This document shows positions 60,193 to 64,000 of a DNA stretch of 64,000 nucleotides, in pieces. Under the pieces are notes generated by a model. That model did no database searches. It was not told where the DNA came from and worked only from the letters and a program-made list of their open reading frames with translations. Each line of letters begins with the position of its first letter. Positions within the stretch are counted from its first letter, which is position 1. Source of the stretch: Mycobacterium aquaticum (lineage in GTDB: Bacteria > Actinomycetota > Actinomycetes > Mycobacteriales > Mycobacteriaceae). The stretch is from NCBI RefSeq assembly GCF_002086485.1, contig NZ_MVHF01000008.1, positions 62,001 to 126,000 of the forward strand, written 5' to 3'. Position numbers and translations under genes: made by a program.

Positions 60193-61185
60193 TCACGGTG
60201 TGGCGTGAGCGCTTCCATCAGTCGAAAGAACGATGAGCACCTTACCCACGGCGCGCCCGTCGGCGACGGTGCGCAGTGCAGTGGCGACCTCGGACAGGGG
60301 ATACACCGCGCCGACGTGCGGCACGATGGTGCCGCTGGCCAGCAGCCCGCGCAATTCGGCCTCATTGCGCGCGAACTCCTCGGAGGGCACGTCCTGGAAC
60401 TGGAATCCGAGAACGTGAATACCCTTGACCAGCACCAAGTTCAACGGAATTCGAGGGATGACGCCCGACGCGTACCCGACCGTGACGAACCGTCCACCGC
60501 GCCGCAGTGAGCGCAACGCCGGTTCGGACAGTTCCCCGCCGACCGGGTCGATGACTGCATGCGCACCGTCGGGCACGGCCTCCCGTAGCGCGGCGCGAAG
60601 GTCACCGCTGCGATGGTTGACGACGGCGCTAGCGCCGGAACGCTGTGCCACGTAGAGCTTTTCGTCCGACGATGCCACGGCGGTGACGCGGGCACCCATG
60701 GCGGCGGCGAGCTGGACGGCGGCCAGTCCGACCCCGCCGCCTGCGCCGAGGACCACGACGTCATCGCCGGCGTGTACGCGTGCCATCGAGCGCAGGGCGT
60801 GACAGGCGGTGCGGTGCGCCACACCGGACGCGGCTGCGATGCGGGCGTCGACGCCGTCGGGGATCTGCGTGAGCGATCCGGGGGAGATGCACACCTCCTG
60901 CGCGAACGCTCCGAACATCCCGGACCCGGTGACCCGGTCGCCGATCGCGAAACCTGTTCGCGTACCAGATGTCTCGGTGACCATGCCGGCGAACTCACTG
61001 CCGGGGACGAATGGCACCGGCACCTGCACCTGGTACCGGTCGGCCACGAGAAGCACGTCGGGATAGTTGACCGCGGCTGCAGTGACGCGAACGCGTACCT
61101 GGCCGGGTTGCAGTGCGGGAGGAGGCAACTCTTCGACTCGCACCACTTCCGGTGGGCCGTAGCGCGGGCAGACGGCGGCCTTCAC
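60193..61185 (-). CDS. NADPH:quinone reductase-like MDR oxidoreductase
   Basis: A 330-residue zinc-free medium-chain dehydrogenase of the quinone oxidoreductase type. Seen: AAAVNYPDVLLVADRYQ, VPGSEFAGMV, VVVLGAGGGVGLAAVQLA (NADPH fold), DPVGG and VGKVLIV. GTG at 61185 overlaps the phosphotransferase stop. Such enzymes reduce enones or quinones, here possibly an enoyl-CoA. Last gene of the TetR-FadE-phosphotransferase operon. Confidence 0.92.
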   Translation of the reverse strand: MKAAVCPRYGPPEVVRVEELPPPALQPGQVRVRVTAAAVNYPDVLLVADRYQVQVPVPFVPGSEFAGMVTETSGTRTGFAIGDRVTGSGMFGAFAQEVCISPGSLTQIPDGVDARIAAASGVAHRTACHALRSMARVHAGDDVVVLGAGGGVGLAAVQLAAAMGARVTAVASSDEKLYVAQRSGASAVVNHRSGDLRAALREAVPDGAHAVIDPVGGELSEPALRSLRRGGRFVTVGYASGVIPRIPLNLVLVKGIHVLGFQFQDVPSEEFARNEAELRGLLASGTIVPHVGAVYPLSEVATALRTVADGRAVGKVLIVLSTDGSAHATP

Positions 61186-62228
61186 CGGTAGTCGCTGGAT
61201 TCGGCGAGGTCTGCCGCCGAACGCATCAGCCCGGTGACCACCGGGCCGAACGCCAGCAGCTTCTCGTCATCGCCCGCACGCTGGAACCCCTGCTCCAGCA
61301 CGATCGCCAATTTCCACTTGGCCAGCACCAGGTAGTAGTCGAGATCGTCGACCTGACGGCCCGATACCTCGGCGTAGTGCGCGACCACCTGGTCGCGCGA
61401 CGGCATCCCACGCATGTCCACGTAAGTCATGTCGGACTCGCCTGATTCGCCGGCAGGCCAGCTCTGGACCATCCACGCCAGATCGAGTTTCGGGTCGCCG
61501 ACGGTGCCCATTTCCCAGTCCACGATCGCCGCCAGCCGAGCGGGTGCGCCGTGGCCGAACATGACATTGGCGAACTGGTAATCCCCGTGCATGAGGCCCG
61601 GCACGAAGTCGCGCGGCCGGTGCGCGCGCAGCCATGTGGTGGCGACCTCGAGCCCCGGCAGGTCACGGTTCTTGATGCGGTCGAGGAAGCCGATCCAGCG
61701 GTCCACCTGGCGTTCGTGGAACCCTTCGGGCCGTCCGAGATCGCCGACACCCCGTGCTCGCCAGTCCACCTTCGACAGCAGCGCGATGCCTTCGGCCAGT
61801 TGATAGCTCAAGCCGGGCCGGGCGGTCAGATCGCTGTGAAACGGTTCGGGCCAGCGGCCGTGTTGGTCCATCGGCGACCAGCCGTCGACGAAACCCATGA
61901 GATAGAACGGTCGTCCGAGGATCTCGGGATCGGCACAGACCCCGACTGCAGCGGTGTGCGGAACATCGGTGCCGTCGAGCGCTTCGATGATCCGCCACTC
62001 CCGCAGGATGCCTTTGTCGCGGTCGGGCGGGGCGCCCGGCGGCGGCATGCGCAATACGCATCGTTCCTGACCCCGACGGATTTCGTAGATGACGTTCTGG
62101 GTGCCCCCGGACAGGTACCGTGCCTCGGCCGGTTCGCCCTTACCGGGCATACCGGCGTCGTCCATCCAATTGGCGAGGCGCACAACATCTATACCGCGCA
62201 CGTGCGAAGCAGATTCAGATTGCGTCAC
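61182..62228 (-). CDS. APH-family phosphotransferase (ACAD10/11 kinase-like)
   Basis: A 348-residue aminoglycoside-phosphotransferase-fold kinase. Catalytic loop HGDYQFANVMF with Asp and Asn, and metal-binding IVDWEMGTVGDP. The nearest functional model is the kinase domain of ACAD10/ACAD11, which phosphorylates 4-hydroxyacyl-CoA so that the linked dehydrogenase can eliminate phosphate. The neighbouring gene is an ACAD11-like dehydrogenase, and the two overlap (GTGA), so a two-protein version of that system is likely. This is inference from family and context. Confidence 0.88.
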   Translation of the reverse strand: MTQSESASHVRGIDVVRLANWMDDAGMPGKGEPAEARYLSGGTQNVIYEIRRGQERCVLRMPPPGAPPDRDKGILREWRIIEALDGTDVPHTAAVGVCADPEILGRPFYLMGFVDGWSPMDQHGRWPEPFHSDLTARPGLSYQLAEGIALLSKVDWRARGVGDLGRPEGFHERQVDRWIGFLDRIKNRDLPGLEVATTWLRAHRPRDFVPGLMHGDYQFANVMFGHGAPARLAAIVDWEMGTVGDPKLDLAWMVQSWPAGESGESDMTYVDMRGMPSRDQVVAHYAEVSGRQVDDLDYYLVLAKWKLAIVLEQGFQRAGDDEKLLAFGPVVTGLMRSAADLAESSDYR

Positions 62229-63526
62229 AGGTTGCCGACCTCCGCGTCGAGGTATTCGGCCAACTGGGCTCGCGCGGCCTCACGCTTGCCGGGGATCCAC
62301 TCGGTCGGCCAGGTGCCCTCGGTCGGCTGGTAGTCGCGCAGCACTTGGCGCGCCACGGTGGTCTTGTGGACCTCGGTGGGGCCGTCGGCCAACCCCATCA
62401 CGGCCGCGCCGGTGACCATGCCCAGGAACGGCATCTCGTTGGTGACTCCCAGTGCACCGTGGATCTGCATTGCCCGCCAGGCGATGTCGTGCAGCACGGT
62501 GGGCATCACGACCTTGACGGCGGCGATGTCCTTGCGGACTCTCTTGTAGTCGTTGTACTTGTCGATTTCCCACGCGGTGTAGAGCACCATCAACCGGAAC
62601 TGCAGCAGCTGTGCGTAGGAGTCTGCGATGTAGCCCTGCACGAACTGCTTGTCCGACAACCGACTGCCTTGCGTGTGGCGGCTCAGGGCGCGCTCACACA
62701 TCATGTCCAGTGCCTTGCGGGCCAACCCGATGGTGCGCATGGCGTGGTGGATCCGGCCGCCGCCCAGGCGGGTCTGCGCGATGATGAAGGCCTTCCCCTC
62801 ACCTCCGAGCAGAGCGTCGCCGGGCACCCGGACGTTGTCGTAGTGAATCAACGCATGCGAACCCTCGTTGTCTCGCTCGCCGTACAGGCCGACGTTGCGG
62901 ACGATCTTCACGCCGGGGGTGTCGGTCGGCACCAGAAACATCGACATGCCTTGGTAGGCACTGACGTCCGGGTCGGTCACCACCATGACGATGAGGAACG
63001 ACGCGGTTGCGGCGTTGGAGGAGAAGAACTTCCAGCCGTTGATAATCCAGTCGTCGCCATCGCGTATCGCGCGGGTGGTGAACAGTGTCGGGTCCGCGCC
63101 CGCATGCGGTTCGGTCATCGAGTAACACGAGAACAGCTCGCCCTCGAGCAGCGGGTGTAGGTAGCGTTCCTTCTGTGCGTCCGTGCCGTAGTGCGCGATG
63201 ATCTCGGCGTTGCCGGTATCCGGTGCCTGACAACCGAAGACGATGGGCGCCCACTGGGAGCGGCCGAGGATCTCGTTGAGCAGCGCGAGCTTGAGCTGGC
63301 CGTGGCCCTGGCCGCCGAGTTCGGGGCCGAGATGCGTGGCCCAGAGGCCCTGACTACGGACCTCGGCTTTCAAGGGATCCACCGCATCGCGCCTGCTGCC
63401 CTCAAGCGGGGTGAACTGTTGGTGCGGCCACACCAGGTCGAGCGGTTCTACCTTTTCGCGGACGAATTCGTCGGCCCAGTCGAGCATCTTCTGGTACTCG
63501 GGGTCGGTCTCGAAATCCCAAGCCAC
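62225..63526 (-). CDS. acyl-CoA dehydrogenase (ACAD10/11-like)
   Basis: A 433-residue dehydrogenase from GTG 63526, behind GGAGG. Seen: YSMTEPHAGADPTLFTTRAI, IINGWKFFSSNAATASF, QIHGALGVTNEMPFLGMVTGAAVMGLADGPTEVHKTTVARQVL. It is longer than the other FadEs and has the DGPTEVH motif in place of EGTxEI, as in ACAD11-type enzymes. Paired with the phosphotransferase downstream, it may process 4-hydroxyacyl-CoAs. Confidence 0.92.
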   Translation of the reverse strand: MAWDFETDPEYQKMLDWADEFVREKVEPLDLVWPHQQFTPLEGSRRDAVDPLKAEVRSQGLWATHLGPELGGQGHGQLKLALLNEILGRSQWAPIVFGCQAPDTGNAEIIAHYGTDAQKERYLHPLLEGELFSCYSMTEPHAGADPTLFTTRAIRDGDDWIINGWKFFSSNAATASFLIVMVVTDPDVSAYQGMSMFLVPTDTPGVKIVRNVGLYGERDNEGSHALIHYDNVRVPGDALLGGEGKAFIIAQTRLGGGRIHHAMRTIGLARKALDMMCERALSRHTQGSRLSDKQFVQGYIADSYAQLLQFRLMVLYTAWEIDKYNDYKRVRKDIAAVKVVMPTVLHDIAWRAMQIHGALGVTNEMPFLGMVTGAAVMGLADGPTEVHKTTVARQVLRDYQPTEGTWPTEWIPGKREAARAQLAEYLDAEVGNL

Positions 63527-63542
63527 GGTTGGGTCCTCCGAT

Positions 63543-64000
63543 CTACTGGTGGTTGAATCCGGTGATGAGTGCGGCGATGTCGGCGGTGATGATGTCGGCG
63601 AACGAACGCTTTCCGTAGCTGCCGCCCGCCCAGTGCCGTACGCCCTCGCTGACAAGGATCTGCGCCAGGTGCGACAGGTGCGCGACATCGACGTGCTCGG
63701 CCAACTGGCCGTCGGACTGAGCCCGGGCGAACAGTGCGCCGAACATGTCGGCGCCGGCCTCATCGGGAGCCGGGGCGCCCGCCAGGATGCGGTGCTCGTG
63801 CCGGTAGCCCTCCAGGATGGTTTCGATGATGAGGTCCGGAGGGTTGCGTGCCATGGACCGTTCCAAACTGCGTAGTCCTTGGCCGATCACCTCCACCAAG
63901 TCGTAGTCGGCGCCGACCAACGACTCCATGCGCTGCTGCGCCGACCGGGTGGACAGCAGTCCGACCTCGAACAGCACATCCTCTTTGGCCGGGAAGTAGA
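63543..64000 (-). CDS. TetR-family regulator, C-terminal part (runs off the edge)
   Basis: An open frame continues through the window end. The first visible residues YFPAKEDVLFEVGLL are the end of the TetR helix-turn-helix (the YYYFPxKEDL motif), followed by a helical ligand-binding domain ending TADIAALITGFNHQ. It lies 16 bp ahead of the dehydrogenase and is probably the regulator of this operon. The DNA-recognition helix is outside the window. Confidence 0.88.
   Translation of the reverse strand, partial: YFPAKEDVLFEVGLLSTRSAQQRMESLVGADYDLVEVIGQGLRSLERSMARNPPDLIIETILEGYRHEHRILAGAPAPDEAGADMFGALFARAQSDGQLAEHVDVAHLSHLAQILVSEGVRHWAGGSYGKRSFADIITADIAALITGFNHQ

Overview
The window looks like chromosomal DNA from a mycobacterium, most likely a fast-growing, saprophytic Mycobacterium/Mycolicibacterium. 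The DNA is GC-rich. Many genes start with GTG or TTG, and start/stop overlaps of the ATGA, GTGA and TAGTG type are common. Some promoters appear to make leaderless mRNA. The gene families are typical of mycobacteria: paired FadE acyl-CoA dehydrogenases, a mycofactocin-coupled SDR, an Rv1318c-type adenylate cyclase, F420/FMN luciferase-like oxidoreductases and many P450s. I see no rRNA, tRNA, CRISPR array, transposase or phage gene.

Layout. 1-1.65 kb: end of a LacI-type regulator and a P450. 1.65-4.4 kb (minus): SDR, acyl-CoA ligase and a small protein. 4.6-8.6 kb (plus): a tightly overlapping operon for a split B12-dependent acyl-CoA mutase, a luciferase-like oxidoreductase and a CoA transferase. 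8.5-13 kb: a 2Fe-2S ferredoxin (minus), then ligase, FadE pair and crotonase (plus). 13.1-15.7 kb: two SDRs (minus) and a MeaB-type GTPase (plus). 15.8-28.8 kb: a KstD-like flavoprotein and an IclR regulator (minus), divergent from a ten-gene operon with MhpC-, MhpA- and MhpB-like ring-cleavage enzymes and a second KstD-like protein. 28.9-38 kb: TetR, 3Fe-4S ferredoxin, P450, amidohydrolase, two M24-fold proteins, crotonase and a fused double CoA transferase. 38-42.4 kb: mycofactocin-type SDR and TetR (minus), then crotonase and membrane adenylate cyclase (plus). 42.4-48.2 kb (minus): seven genes including a Rieske oxygenase and a FadE pair. 48.4-55.2 kb (plus): amidohydrolase, two FadEs, SDR, CoA transferase and thiolase. 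55.3-64 kb: TetR, small secreted proteins, a frameshifted hydrolase-cyclase, a second P450 and a TetR/FadE/phosphotransferase/quinone-reductase operon.

Together these genes look like one large catabolic island for a cyclic, branched carboxylic acid of steroid, terpenoid or alicyclic/aromatic type. Ligases and CoA transferases would activate it. FadE pairs, crotonases, SDRs and the thiolase would shorten side chains. P450s and the Rieske enzyme would hydroxylate. KstD-like enzymes could dehydrogenate a ring towards a phenol, which the Mhp-like enzymes would hydroxylate, open and hydrolyse. The B12 mutase could rearrange a branched acyl-CoA. The substrate is inference only.

The strongest new signal is a palindrome of the form GAGAAT-N3-ATTCTC. 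It occurs exactly at four promoters (8891, 14746, 40004, 48194) and in close variants at 18215, 39212 and 39050. A related half-site sits in the two promoters at 4.4-4.6 kb. All lie upstream of operons of this island. The longest perfect copy with a single-base centre lies in front of the TetR gene at 39228-39947, which is therefore the leading candidate for an island-wide regulator. The second point is that the mutase lacks the usual active-site His and Gln, yet its small subunit and a MeaB chaperone lie in the same putative regulon.
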